A stretch of DNA of 64,000 nt from Planktothricoides raciborskii GIHE-MW2 (GCF_040564635.1 NZ_CP159837.1:5753001-5817000); one strand, 5' to 3'. Shown: positions 17,233 through 27,189, numbered from the stretch's first letter. Notes: generated by a model from the sequence alone, not told the origin. Numbers and translations: made by a program.

Positions 17233-19014
17233 CTAAAATAATACGCCACTGCGGTGCGCCGACGGAGACCGACGGCGCACCGCAGTGGCGGCAGAATTTT
17301 TCCCTAATTCAATCGATAGTTTTAGAGGAATTTGAATATAAAATTCTGTACCTAGACCCGGTTGAGATAAACATTTGATGATTCCTCCGTGTTTCTCCAC
17401 GATAATTTTGTAACTGATTGATAAACCTAAGCCGGTGCCTTTGCCTACAGGTTTAGTGGTAAAAAAAGGATCGAATAATCGCGAGCAAATTTCTTCAGGA
17501 ATACCAAAGCCATTATCGCGAATTTTAATTAGTACGCTTTCGTTGCCATCATGGGACATGGGTTCTCCTGTTGTGGCCAAAAGCCTTGGTTTATGGGAAA
17601 TTAACTCAGTAGTAATCACAATTTCTCCCGGTTTTTGTTGTTCTTCTAGGGCATCGATCGCATTACTCAGAATATTCATAAATACCTGATTCATCAGCCC
17701 CGCATGACATTCCACCAGCGGCAGATCGCCATAATTTTTAATCACTTGAATATTCGGGCGTCCGGGCTGGGGTTTTAACCTATGTTGTAAAATCATTAAG
17801 GTGCTATCAATCCCCGAATGCAAATCTACGGGTTTAGTTTGGGCTTCATCCAACCGAGAAAAGTTGCGTAGGGATAAAACGATTTCTCTAATGCGATCGG
17901 TTCCCAATTTCATGCTATAAATGAGTTTTGGAAAGTCTGCCGATAAAAATTCTAAGTCGATTTCCGCGATCGCTGCTTCCAGGGCTGGGGTCAGATTGGG
18001 GAATTCTTGCTGATAGAGTTGCAGGATTTTTAACAGTTCCTCAGTATATTGTTGGGCGTGACAAAGATTCCCAGAAATAAAATTAATTGGGTTATTAATT
18101 TCATGGGCAACTCCGGCTACTAACTGACCCAAACTAGACATTTTTTCACTTTGAATCAGTTGGCTTTGGGTTTCTTGCAATTCCCGCAACGCTTGCTGTA
18201 ATTTTTCCGCTTGCAATTGGGCTGTAGTTGCGGCAATACAACTTTCTTGATAGAGTTGGGCATTGTCGATCGCTGCTGCTGCTTGAAATGCTAGGGTATT
18301 CATCCGTTTGAGATCCGCTGCGGTATAGGTAACGGGAGAAGAATTGCCCAGGGCGATCGCGCCGATCGGACGACCTTTGCTGATTAAAGGTATGCAAATT
18401 AAAGCACTCATCGTCGCCTCAAAATCCATACATCGCGGGTCATTGGCAACATCATTAATAATTTCTCCCAAGCCATTTTTCACCACCACACCCAAAATAC
18501 TTTCATCCAAGGGAATACGGAGGCGATCGCGATTCCATTCCTGACCAAAAGCTGAGACTACCTTCAATTCCTCAGTGTTGCCTGTGTTTGACAGTAACAT
18601 GACTGCCCCACTGGTGGCCTTAATTAACTCTTTAGCTTCGGCTAATAATAAGTTAACCAATTCATCAATATCTAAACTGGCAGTTAGCTTTTCGGACAGA
18701 TCGTACAGAAAAGTAATTTCCCGATAGTTATCCAGGACTTCGTGGGCTAAAGTCTTTTTCTCTAATTCTTTTTGGGCGAAACAAGAGATAATTGAGGCAA
18801 TAGGGGCGACTTTTGCCTCCCCGATCGCCCATCCTATGACCTCACCATCGATTTCTATGGGCAATTGACTGCCAGCTTTTTTACTCTCATCACCGAAAAT
18901 CACCCGTCCTTTAGTATCCTGTATTACAATGGATGTACCCATAGACTTGACTAAATCGGCGATCGCCTCTAACAATAGAGGAGAGTCACATAATTTCTTT
19001 AAATTAATTGCCAT
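17233..19014 (-). CDS. GAF-domain sensor histidine kinase, paralogue of its neighbour
   Basis: A 593-residue soluble kinase and a shorter paralogue of the 792-residue protein downstream. It shares the N-terminal domain (INLKKLC, GEVIGWAIGE, ELEKKTLAHEVLDNYREIT), one GAF (about 100-265, IPLISKGRPIGAIALGNSS), the coiled linker, HisKA with VAHEINNPINF near 305 and HATPase with DNGFG and GKGTGLGLSI. The second GAF of the paralogue is missing. The last residues (after GKNSAA) come from a palindromic insertion at 17244-17290, so the original C-terminus has been replaced. The 520-bp gap to the next kinase gene suggests its own transcript. It probably arose with its neighbour by duplication. Confidence 0.9.
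   Translation of the reverse strand: MAINLKKLCDSPLLLEAIADLVKSMGTSIVIQDTKGRVIFGDESKKAGSQLPIEIDGEVIGWAIGEAKVAPIASIISCFAQKELEKKTLAHEVLDNYREITFLYDLSEKLTASLDIDELVNLLLAEAKELIKATSGAVMLLSNTGNTEELKVVSAFGQEWNRDRLRIPLDESILGVVVKNGLGEIINDVANDPRCMDFEATMSALICIPLISKGRPIGAIALGNSSPVTYTAADLKRMNTLAFQAAAAIDNAQLYQESCIAATTAQLQAEKLQQALRELQETQSQLIQSEKMSSLGQLVAGVAHEINNPINFISGNLCHAQQYTEELLKILQLYQQEFPNLTPALEAAIAEIDLEFLSADFPKLIYSMKLGTDRIREIVLSLRNFSRLDEAQTKPVDLHSGIDSTLMILQHRLKPQPGRPNIQVIKNYGDLPLVECHAGLMNQVFMNILSNAIDALEEQQKPGEIVITTELISHKPRLLATTGEPMSHDGNESVLIKIRDNGFGIPEEICSRLFDPFFTTKPVGKGTGLGLSISYKIIVEKHGGIIKCLSQPGLGTEFYIQIPLKLSIELGKNSAATAVRRRSPSAHRSGVLF
17244..17290. repeat. Perfect 18-bp inverted repeat at the 3' end of a kinase gene
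   Basis: Arms 17244-17261 and 17273-17290 (CGCCACTGCGGTGCGCCG and its complement) are a perfect match around an 11-base loop. GC content is far above the flanks. It encodes the final VRRRSPSAHRSGV-like tail of the histidine kinase and could also work as a hairpin close to the end of the mRNA. Confidence 0.93.
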
Positions 19015-19643
19015 AATCTTTCTGCTACTTTACTCTGGTTTTGATTATTTGATTATCTATTTAAGTATATTATCTGTTTGATTCCTCATTCCGTCATCCG
19101 GGAAAATCCAGAGATTTTTTTCCGTAAATTCACTCAAGTATTAGTCGTATAAATACGGACTTTTTTTGTTGTTGATTGTTGGGTAGGGATTCTTTGGTTA
19201 GGGATTCTTTGATTGTTGGGTAGGGATTCTTTGATTAGGGATTCTTTGGGTAGGGATTCTTTGGGTAGGGATTCTTTGGTTGGCGGTCATAAGATATGCG
19301 TAGACCAAAGAGAAAAAAATAATCAAAGAATAAATTTTCACCATTCATGGAGTAATTGCCTTAACAAAACTTTAATAAAATGCTATTGACAAAATAATAT
19401 TTTTACGATTTTGCCTGGAAAATCGCTGAATTATTAGGCGATCGCTACTTTCTTAAAAAAAGCTAAAGAATTTAGTCGTTCGATCGCTTTTACGCTACAG
19501 TTGAAAGCTAATCATCGGATAATGTCTGGTGAAGTTTGCATATAGATAGCAGCGATCCCCTCCACGGTAGGAGTGGGTGATCGCGATCTTTGTTAGAAGT
19601 GCGGAATAAAATTTCTAGCCAATTTTCCCTAAAACAGGAACTT
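19015..19643. other. Divergent intergenic region with GGGTAGGGATTCTTTG tandem repeat
   Basis: This 629-bp gap separates the kinase start (minus) from the giant plus-strand gene. At 19180-19282 lie about six head-to-tail copies of GGGTAGGGATTCTTTG with variants. The same unit recurs near 2365, 29387 and 53222. Two HIP1-type GCGATCGC sites follow. A TTGACA at 19386-19391 could be a -35 box, but no matching -10 is clear. Otherwise nothing recognised. Confidence 0.65.
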
Positions 19644-22600
19644 ATGTACCTAACAAAAGACAAACTCCAACATATTAGTACAATTACCCATGAGGGTAAA
19701 ATAGTCGTCTTAGCCACCGATAGCGAGGGAAAAATTTCCTATACGGTGAAGCAAGATGGGTTTGAAGATAGCTACCTCAACACCCCCGCCGATCAAAGAA
19801 CCGGCTGGGAAAACTGGCAAACTCTGGAATTCGCTGATGAAGCTGATGACCAGTCGGTAATTGAAAAAGAAAAAGCCGAACTGACTCACCAACAAAATCC
19901 CAGTCAATATCTCCTCAAATCCCTTTACAAAACCGAAAATATAACCGCAGTTGCGCCAGTACAAGCGATTTCTGCCCTGGGACATATTTACGTTTTTCGT
20001 CAGTCCAAATCCAACACTTTATTGGTAGATCGTTTTATATTAGACGGCATGACCAATAAGCTGAACCGCAAGCTAGAAGTCCGGTTTAAGCGGAGTAAGC
20101 AGAAACACACCCCCACGAAAAATATGCAACAGGGGTCTAACGGACTGGTTAATGTTGATACCTTAGACTTTCGTGATGCCAACGGTAACTTTTTCTACGA
20201 ACCCACCACCGAATTATGCTTAGTCAATAACCTGCATAAGGGCTGGTTTTCCGTCGTATTGGTTCCGACGATTGAAAATGATGTTTATCGCTGGCATATT
20301 TTCGCCTACAACAGTCAAACCCAGAAGGTCGAATTAACCACCATTCGCGCCTCGGAAGAAGGACTATTTGATGTTCAAGATTACACCATTTTTGAAGAAT
20401 CAAAGGATAGCCTAGTTCCCCGGAAGATTCCTGGGGTGATTAAGCGGACTTTAGACATTAATGGGGTGACAGTCACCAACGGTTTATCTGCCACTAAATA
20501 CGATTTACAACAGGCCCAGCAAACCCAGTCTGGGGAAGAACAACTGTTAAAGACTGCCACGCGATTAATGTTAGCGATTCCCACAGATAAAGGGGCGGCC
20601 GCTTTTAGTTTTGCCATCGCAGGGGATGGTACTTTAGGAGAAATTGACGAAACCCCAGATAGCAAGATTATTCGCAGTCGTCAGCGAGAAGTTTTGTTAC
20701 CCTTAAACACCTTAGATGAAATAAAAGCAATAGGTGACAGAACTCCTCCTCCCCAAGGCATTATTAGCGGATTCTCCGCAGGAACTGATGAGGAAGATAT
20801 AGAAGATTTAGTTAAAATATCCACCGATGGCGGTGCTTCAGATTTAGCCAATTACGATTTGGTAAAAATCAGCGGCACCAGTGATTATCAAGGGTTGTAT
20901 CCGACGATTAAAGTAGATGAAAATACCTTTGATATTGACATCTCCTTGGATGGTGGATTGGGTTATTGGGAAAAAGAAGACCAAGAAGAAGGTGGTTTGA
21001 TTGTTGATGGCATGATTACCGCTTATCAAAAAACTGCCGATGGCAAATTACGAGTCACCTGTGCTAATCATGGTTTGCAAAATGGCGATCAAGTCCAAAT
21101 TACTGGCACAGAAGACTACAACGATAGCTACCCCGTGCAAAAAATTGATGACACCCATTTTGTAATTGAACGCAAATGGGTAATGGGAGAAGCTGTTAAT
21201 GTGAAATTGGTATCCCAAAAGCGACGGGGGATCGTATTTGATGGGGTGGATGATTATGTCTCTCTATCCGAGATCAATCACAATTTCTCCGAAGGAATTA
21301 CCGTAGAAGCTTGGGTTTGGTATGACAGTATCCAATCTTCTTCAAGAATTATTGACTTTGGCAATGGAAGCGCGGCGGATAATATTGTGTTTACCAATGA
21401 CGGCACATCCAATGACCTAGCCTTTTTTATCTTTCAGGAAGGAAAAGTCCAAATTATTAAAGCCATAGGAGCATTGGAAACCGGAAAATGGCTGCACTTA
21501 GCCGCCACAGTTGATGATTCAGGAACTGCCAAACTATACAAAAATGGTCTGGAGGTTCAATCGGGTAAATTTGCCTTGCCTAATAATAACAAACGGACTA
21601 AGAACTATATCGGCAGAAGTAATTGGTCTAATGACAGCTACTTTAACGGTAAAATTAGCGATTTGCGTCTTTGGACAGTAGCCCGGACTGCTGAAGACAT
21701 TAAAAATAGTATGTACCTACAACTGACAGGAAAAGAAGTCGGTTTAGTGGGGTATTGGCGCTTAGGTGGTATCTCTGAAGGCAAAGTAGTTGACTTTTCT
21801 GTGAACTGCAATGACGGCACTCTCTATGGTGAACCTTATGTCAGTGCGGCAACTCTCAACCGCAATCTTGCCGGAGGAGCTGCAGCGGTTAAATATAGCA
21901 ATCCTGAGCTATTTGCCGTTAGCGAACGGGCAACTTACGCAGAAAGTTTTGAGTTTAAAGTTAACTCAGCCAATCCGGTTAACTTAGCCTATTTAGACAA
22001 TGCCGATGGTAAAAATATTGGCACGAAGATTTTTACCTTTTCCTATTGGGGAAAAACCAGCCGCAGTGCCGAAGAGAAAAAGACCATTTCGGGGGTACAA
22101 AATAAGTTTGAAGACTTGGGCAATGGTTGGTATCGTGCTTCCTGTAATGTGACAATTCCCGATGAAGTCAGTGTGTTACGTTCCTTTGAAATTGCCAATG
22201 TTAAAGGAAGTTGGCAATCCTTAGCAATTCGCAAACACCGGATTCGCCTCTTATCCGATAGTATTACGGAAGCGAAATACTCAGATGGTGTGACTTTGGC
22301 AACTTTGGCCGATGACCATGCCACCTTAACAGCGAAGTTAAAAGAACTGGAGGTGAAAGAGAAACAGGAAATTGTTCTGCTCAAAGAAAAGCGAGAGTTA
22401 GAAGCAAAAATTGCTGCCTATAATGCTCAGGCTGCGACTAGAGCAGAGATTGAGAAATTAACCGCAGAAATTCAAAAACTCACCAGTGAAGAGCAAACCC
22501 TATTATCTCGATTTAATGCCGAAAATAGTAGCCCTTTTAATTATTTCTGCTACATTCTAGTAAAAGTCGGTGATTCTTGGAAAGGAATTCACGTTGAAAA

Positions 22601-25600
22601 CCAGTCGAATAATGACTATGCTCGGCTAATTCGACATCAGGGTAATGGGAATCTTTTCCGATTCTATGCCGTTGACAGTGAAAATTCTTACGTTAATGTA
22701 CAAGTAGGAACTGAGTGGAAAGGAATCCACGTTGAAAATCAGTCGAATAATGACTATGCTTCTTTGATTCGGCATCAAGGTAATGGGAATCTTTTCCGAT
22801 TCTCTGTCGCTGACGGGGGCAATTATTACATCAGTGTACAAGTAGGAACTGAGTGGAAAGGAATTCACGTTGAAAACCAGTCGAATAATGACTATGCTCG
22901 GCTAATTCGACATCAGGGTAATGGAAATCTGTTTCAAATCCAAAAAACGAATCAGACTAGCAATGATAAAATTATTCTTGCACGCGAAGCTTGGGAGAAA
23001 AAACTTCAAGAACTCAACCAAGCACAAGACCGCTTTAAATTGCTTAATGCAGCATTAATTGCGACTCCTGCGGATAAAGCAGCTTGGGATGCGCGTTTGG
23101 CACAAGTGATTGCTTTAATCACTGCACTTCAAACAGAGTTAAATACCCTGAACACTGACTTCCTCAATGCTGTCAAAAACACTCAGGCAAAGCCTCAAAC
23201 AATGCCCCAGGTTGCTAAAGATAGCAAGGGGTTAGTCACTCAAGGAGTGTTACTTGGTTTTGTGCAACCTGCCGGCCGTCTGAATGCCATTGAAACCTGT
23301 GAAGGCAATGTCCAATTGAGTTATTTGGACAGGGAAGGACGGATGCGACAAACGAACTATGATGCCACAGCAGACGGAAAAAATGCCGCCTTTGAACAGT
23401 GGATTCCTGATGCTCAACGGGCCTGTTTAAACTTTAGCAACAGCAATAGTATCGTTACCTTAAATCAAGCCTTGTATCTTCCAGATGACTGGAGTATTGA
23501 AGCTTGGTTTGTTTATCCATTACCAGAAACGGCAGAATGGAATACTTTAATCCGAGGAAAAGATGCCAATCATCACATTCTGGTCAGAAATCGTAAACAG
23601 TTAGGGATTTATCTGACCAATGATTCTTTGGGGCAGAACTTTTACGATAGCGGTTTCAATATGGAGTTGTTAACCGAGGGATGGCATCATGTCGCTGCTG
23701 TCGGTCGGGGGGATACGACTCTGTTTTATATTGATGGCAAAAAAGTGGGTGATGTGAAAGCAAAAGCCCTAAAAGATGCGGAAGAGAATCTGAATAAAAA
23801 CCCCAACGATGCCGCCGCAAAGCAAAAGGTTACAGACATTAAAAAAGCTAGTCTGAAATCTAATAGCCATGTTTATGCGATTGCGAACAATCATTTAGCT
23901 ATTAATCAGTCTCCTGATTATTCAGTGATGAAGTTTGATGGGGTAAATGATTTTGTATCTTTACCGGAAATCAACTATGACTTATCTAAAGGAATGTCGG
24001 TGGAAGCTTGGGTATGGTATGACAGTTTCCAATCTTGGTCCAGAATTATCGACTTTGGCAATGGTGCTGGTAATGAAAATATCCTGCTTGCCAATGACGG
24101 ATCATCTAACACACTCCAATTTGGGGTATATCGGCAATCCACACAACAGTCAGTTAGAGCAACAGGTGCATTAGAAACAAAAAAATGGATTCACCTAGCC
24201 GCAACCATTGATGCTTCAGGAATGGCAACCCTTTATAAAAATGGTGAGCGGATTCAAACAGGCATAGTGCATCTTCCAAATAATCTGAGACGGACTATTA
24301 ACTATATTGGCAGAAGTAACTGGTCTAGTGACAGATTTTTTCATGGCCAAATTACCGATGTCCGCATCTGGAATACAGCCCGCACCCAAGCAGAAATTAA
24401 GGCTAATATGTCTCGACGCCTTAGTGGAAAAGAAGCGAATTTAGTGGCCTATTATCCCTTTAATTTCATTCAAGTCGAAGGTGCTACCAGAAGAGTTCTA
24501 GACCTAGTGGCGAATAATCGTGGCACTGTGGTGGAAGCGAACATCGTGCAGGATCAAACCCTATCTATTGCCAGCTTCATCCGAGGTGAGCAGTTCGGTA
24601 AATTGGCAGAAGTTCGTGTTTGGAAAGTTGCCCTAAGTGATGATGAAATTGCTATCAACAGCACCCTACTTCTGAGTGGCAACGAACCAGGTTTGTTGGC
24701 TTACTACCCCATGAGTGAAGCCACAGGAGTGGAAGTGCGCGACTATTCCGGTAATGGCAATCATGCCACGGTATCGGGGGCAAATTGGTGGGGATGTACA
24801 GCACCCATTGGCAAAATTGACAATCTCCCTAGTGCCGATGCCCTAGTTTCTGCTGAGTACAGCAGCGTGACTGTGGAATCATCCACGAAAACCAAGGTGG
24901 CCATCATGCGGCGATTCTTTGCTTATCCTGCCACCAATGGAGTCACCCTGCTACCAGATAAGCGGATTGAAACCTTAGAACTGAAATGGATTGGTAACGC
25001 CCAATTTGCTCCGACTTTGTTGGGTTATATTGAAGGTCCACCCCCCGTACCCAGTGAAAACCTAACCTTGTCAGACGATTACAATGGCGCGACTTCTGTG
25101 GAATTAACCATGTCTGAAGATGTCGAGTTTAGCTGGAACCGTTCTCAAGATGCTGGGTTAGGAGCAACAATTGATACCTTTATTGGAGCAGGGGGAACAA
25201 TGTCTTTCCTCACAGCACCTATGGGTGTGGGGACTTCCATCGACAGCAGTGCCAGAGTGGGTTTTAAAGGCAACTTTGACTTCAGCTACCAATTCCAAAA
25301 TGAAAGTAACATTACTTCGAGTTCATCTCTGAGCATGACCGATAAACTGGAACTACGCGGCACACCAGAAGAAAGCACTAAGTTCCCTCATTTGGGGACA
25401 CGATTTATTCCCAAGAATATTGGCTATGCGTTGGTTGTTTCAGCCTTGGCAGATGTGTTTGTCACCCGACTGGCCCGCACTGGCAAAATGGTAGGCTACC
25501 AAGTGCAGCCGGTAGATGGCATTCCTCCAGATGTCAACACCATCACCTTTTTGATGAATCCTGCCTACACGATGAATGGTAGCTTGGATGGGATGACCGG

Positions 25601-26753
25601 CAGCAGTGCCACGAGCCAGCGCTTCTTCAAGCACGTTCCCGAAATGCGTAGCCAGTATGGTTCCCTCTATCCCGCCAGTTACTATCGCCTGAAAGAGGCG
25701 TATGACTTAAAACGCCAAATTGAAGCGGAAGATAAACGCCGAGAATCTTACTTTTCTAACTTTAATGTGCGTTTAGTCGATGAACTCTCTTTAGATCGGA
25801 ATATCGACAGTGGGGATGCACCAACCACCATTGGAGTACAACGGGAAGAAGACAAACCGAATACCCAAATGACTGACGAGGAGAAGAAAAAAGCCCAAGA
25901 CCAAAAAGCCGAACAATTTCAAGCAGATGCTGCTGCTGCTTCTGACAAGAGCAACGCTGCCGCTAAAGCTAAACAAGCGGAGATTCAAAGCAAAATTACT
26001 GACCAAGACAAACGAGTGCAAGCCACAGAAAGTTTTGCAGGCTGGCAGAAACGGATGGAAAGTATCCAAATCCGGGCAGGTAAGCGCAACATCGTCAATA
26101 CCTATGTTTGGGATGCGGACGGTGGTCTGCGAACTGAAGCTCAAAGCTTTGCGAACACCGTAGAACATACCATTGGTGGCTCTTTTGGTCTGAATGCCGG
26201 GTTAGGAGTTGACAGTTCATTCTCAGTAGGGGGGGTTGATGTAGAACTCACCGCCCAAGCTACGGTCAACTTAACTCAAACCATGAGCAAAACTGAAGCT
26301 CGGAGTAAGGGTTTTGAGTTGAATGTAGACCTGAGTGGTTTGGAATATAAAGGCATTACCGACTACAACGATCGCCCGATTATGCCTGGGGAAAAAGTAG
26401 ACCGCTATCGGTTTATGAGTTTCTACCTAGAAGGCAGTAGCAATCACTTCCACGACTTCTTTAACTATGTAGTCGATCCTGAATGGCTACGGAGCAACGA
26501 CGAAGAAGCGCGAGCCTTGCGTCAAGCCCAAGCAGGCAAGCCAAATAAAGCATGGCGGGTACTGCACCGGGTTACTTATGTGGAACGTCCAGCATTGATG
26601 GGCTTTGGTCGCGATGTCCGTAAATTGCGGGCGGCAGCGGAAATTTCGGAAAATCAAGCACTGTTGGATAAGATTACTAAATTGGAGGAGAAAAACCAAA
26701 AACTTGAGGAAAAACTGGATACTATCCTCAGTTTGTTGCAAGAGCAGAAATAG
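19644..26753 (+). CDS. Giant LamG/repeat/coiled-coil protein of unknown function
   Basis: A 2369-residue protein; I do not recognise a named family for the whole. I start at the ATG at 19644 (AGGA four bases upstream) rather than the TTG at 19590. There is no signal peptide or membrane segment. In order: an N-terminal beta-rich region; LamG jelly roll 1 (about 528-710, FDGVDDYVSL ... VEAWVWYD); coiled coil (about 886-962); three 46-residue repeats (about 972-1099, WKGIHVENQSNNDYA); coiled coil; LamG 2 (about 1256-1372); LamG 3 (about 1426-1600) with an extra piece to 1720; a Ser/Thr-rich beta region (about 1806-1909); a charged Ala/Lys coil (about 2016-2139); a second Gly/Ser/Thr beta stretch (about 2172-2232); and a C-terminal heptad coil. 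LamG folds usually bind glycans or proteins. Monocistronic, with its own terminator. Pore-forming or adhesive roles are only guesses. Confidence 0.8.
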   Translation: MYLTKDKLQHISTITHEGKIVVLATDSEGKISYTVKQDGFEDSYLNTPADQRTGWENWQTLEFADEADDQSVIEKEKAELTHQQNPSQYLLKSLYKTENITAVAPVQAISALGHIYVFRQSKSNTLLVDRFILDGMTNKLNRKLEVRFKRSKQKHTPTKNMQQGSNGLVNVDTLDFRDANGNFFYEPTTELCLVNNLHKGWFSVVLVPTIENDVYRWHIFAYNSQTQKVELTTIRASEEGLFDVQDYTIFEESKDSLVPRKIPGVIKRTLDINGVTVTNGLSATKYDLQQAQQTQSGEEQLLKTATRLMLAIPTDKGAAAFSFAIAGDGTLGEIDETPDSKIIRSRQREVLLPLNTLDEIKAIGDRTPPPQGIISGFSAGTDEEDIEDLVKISTDGGASDLANYDLVKISGTSDYQGLYPTIKVDENTFDIDISLDGGLGYWEKEDQEEGGLIVDGMITAYQKTADGKLRVTCANHGLQNGDQVQITGTEDYNDSYPVQKIDDTHFVIERKWVMGEAVNVKLVSQKRRGIVFDGVDDYVSLSEINHNFSEGITVEAWVWYDSIQSSSRIIDFGNGSAADNIVFTNDGTSNDLAFFIFQEGKVQIIKAIGALETGKWLHLAATVDDSGTAKLYKNGLEVQSGKFALPNNNKRTKNYIGRSNWSNDSYFNGKISDLRLWTVARTAEDIKNSMYLQLTGKEVGLVGYWRLGGISEGKVVDFSVNCNDGTLYGEPYVSAATLNRNLAGGAAAVKYSNPELFAVSERATYAESFEFKVNSANPVNLAYLDNADGKNIGTKIFTFSYWGKTSRSAEEKKTISGVQNKFEDLGNGWYRASCNVTIPDEVSVLRSFEIANVKGSWQSLAIRKHRIRLLSDSITEAKYSDGVTLATLADDHATLTAKLKELEVKEKQEIVLLKEKRELEAKIAAYNAQAATRAEIEKLTAEIQKLTSEEQTLLSRFNAENSSPFNYFCYILVKVGDSWKGIHVENQSNNDYARLIRHQGNGNLFRFYAVDSENSYVNVQVGTEWKGIHVENQSNNDYASLIRHQGNGNLFRFSVADGGNYYISVQVGTEWKGIHVENQSNNDYARLIRHQGNGNLFQIQKTNQTSNDKIILAREAWEKKLQELNQAQDRFKLLNAALIATPADKAAWDARLAQVIALITALQTELNTLNTDFLNAVKNTQAKPQTMPQVAKDSKGLVTQGVLLGFVQPAGRLNAIETCEGNVQLSYLDREGRMRQTNYDATADGKNAAFEQWIPDAQRACLNFSNSNSIVTLNQALYLPDDWSIEAWFVYPLPETAEWNTLIRGKDANHHILVRNRKQLGIYLTNDSLGQNFYDSGFNMELLTEGWHHVAAVGRGDTTLFYIDGKKVGDVKAKALKDAEENLNKNPNDAAAKQKVTDIKKASLKSNSHVYAIANNHLAINQSPDYSVMKFDGVNDFVSLPEINYDLSKGMSVEAWVWYDSFQSWSRIIDFGNGAGNENILLANDGSSNTLQFGVYRQSTQQSVRATGALETKKWIHLAATIDASGMATLYKNGERIQTGIVHLPNNLRRTINYIGRSNWSSDRFFHGQITDVRIWNTARTQAEIKANMSRRLSGKEANLVAYYPFNFIQVEGATRRVLDLVANNRGTVVEANIVQDQTLSIASFIRGEQFGKLAEVRVWKVALSDDEIAINSTLLLSGNEPGLLAYYPMSEATGVEVRDYSGNGNHATVSGANWWGCTAPIGKIDNLPSADALVSAEYSSVTVESSTKTKVAIMRRFFAYPATNGVTLLPDKRIETLELKWIGNAQFAPTLLGYIEGPPPVPSENLTLSDDYNGATSVELTMSEDVEFSWNRSQDAGLGATIDTFIGAGGTMSFLTAPMGVGTSIDSSARVGFKGNFDFSYQFQNESNITSSSSLSMTDKLELRGTPEESTKFPHLGTRFIPKNIGYALVVSALADVFVTRLARTGKMVGYQVQPVDGIPPDVNTITFLMNPAYTMNGSLDGMTGSSATSQRFFKHVPEMRSQYGSLYPASYYRLKEAYDLKRQIEAEDKRRESYFSNFNVRLVDELSLDRNIDSGDAPTTIGVQREEDKPNTQMTDEEKKKAQDQKAEQFQADAAAASDKSNAAAKAKQAEIQSKITDQDKRVQATESFAGWQKRMESIQIRAGKRNIVNTYVWDADGGLRTEAQSFANTVEHTIGGSFGLNAGLGVDSSFSVGGVDVELTAQATVNLTQTMSKTEARSKGFELNVDLSGLEYKGITDYNDRPIMPGEKVDRYRFMSFYLEGSSNHFHDFFNYVVDPEWLRSNDEEARALRQAQAGKPNKAWRVLHRVTYVERPALMGFGRDVRKLRAAAEISENQALLDKITKLEEKNQKLEEKLDTILSLLQEQK
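22558..22940 (+). repeat. Three 138-bp coding repeats in the giant LamG gene
   Basis: Units of exactly 138 bp (WKG codons at 22578, 22716 and 22854) encode 46 residues each with the core GIHVENQSNNDYA and IRHQGNGNLF. Identity is high at DNA level, including third positions, pointing to recent duplication or gene conversion. Confidence 0.92.
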
Positions 26754-26763
26754 TCGATAATTA

Positions 26764-26810
26764 GATAATTAAAAAGGAGGGGAAATGATTTCCTCTCCTT
26801 TTTAATTATC
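26764..26810 (+). terminator. Hairpin terminator after the giant gene
   Basis: Starting 11 bases after the stop codon, GATAATTAAAAAGGAGGGG and its near-complement CCTCTCCTTTTTAATTATC form a stem of more than 20 bp with one mismatch and a minimal loop. The A and T tracts on both sides make it usable in either direction. Confidence 0.8.
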
Positions 26811-27189
26811 GCAATTGTCATAGTTATAAATTACAAAAAAAACCTGTCATTCCCGCGCAGGCGAGAATCCAGAAAACCTCTGTGTTATAAATTACAAAAA
26901 AAACCTGTCATTCCCGCGCAGGCGGGAATCCAGAAAACCTCTGTGTTATAAATTACAAAAAAAACCTGTCATTCCCGCGCAGGCGGGAATCCAGAAAACC
27001 TCTGTGTTATAAATTACAAAAAAAACCTGTCATTCCCGCGCAGGCGGGAATCCAGAAAACCTCTGTAATCCCGATAATAACCACAAATATTGGGCTTGGG
27101 CGAAGCATTCCCGTAAAAAAATTTATGTTTCTAACCATAAATTATCTGCGGGAATGCTTCGCCCCTACAGTCCCATAAATTGTCTGCGG
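26811..27189. repeat. Four 61-bp tandem repeats with ATTCCCGCGCAGGCGGGAAT palindrome
   Basis: Copies start at 26824, 26885, 26946 and 27007 (period exactly 61 bp) and are almost identical; the first has GCGAGAATC where the others have GCGGGAATC. Each carries the palindrome ATTCCCGCGCAGGCGGGAAT, which matches the ATTCCC(N8)GGGAAT form known from Neisseria dRS3 repeats. A single relative lies at 30381-30406. After the array come GGGCGAAGCATTCC-type repeats (27097-27170). No gene is seen in the gap. Confidence 0.93.

Noticed and set aside
26824-27067. Possible CRISPR array
   Set aside because: The full 61-bp unit repeats without unique spacers, so it is a tandem repeat.
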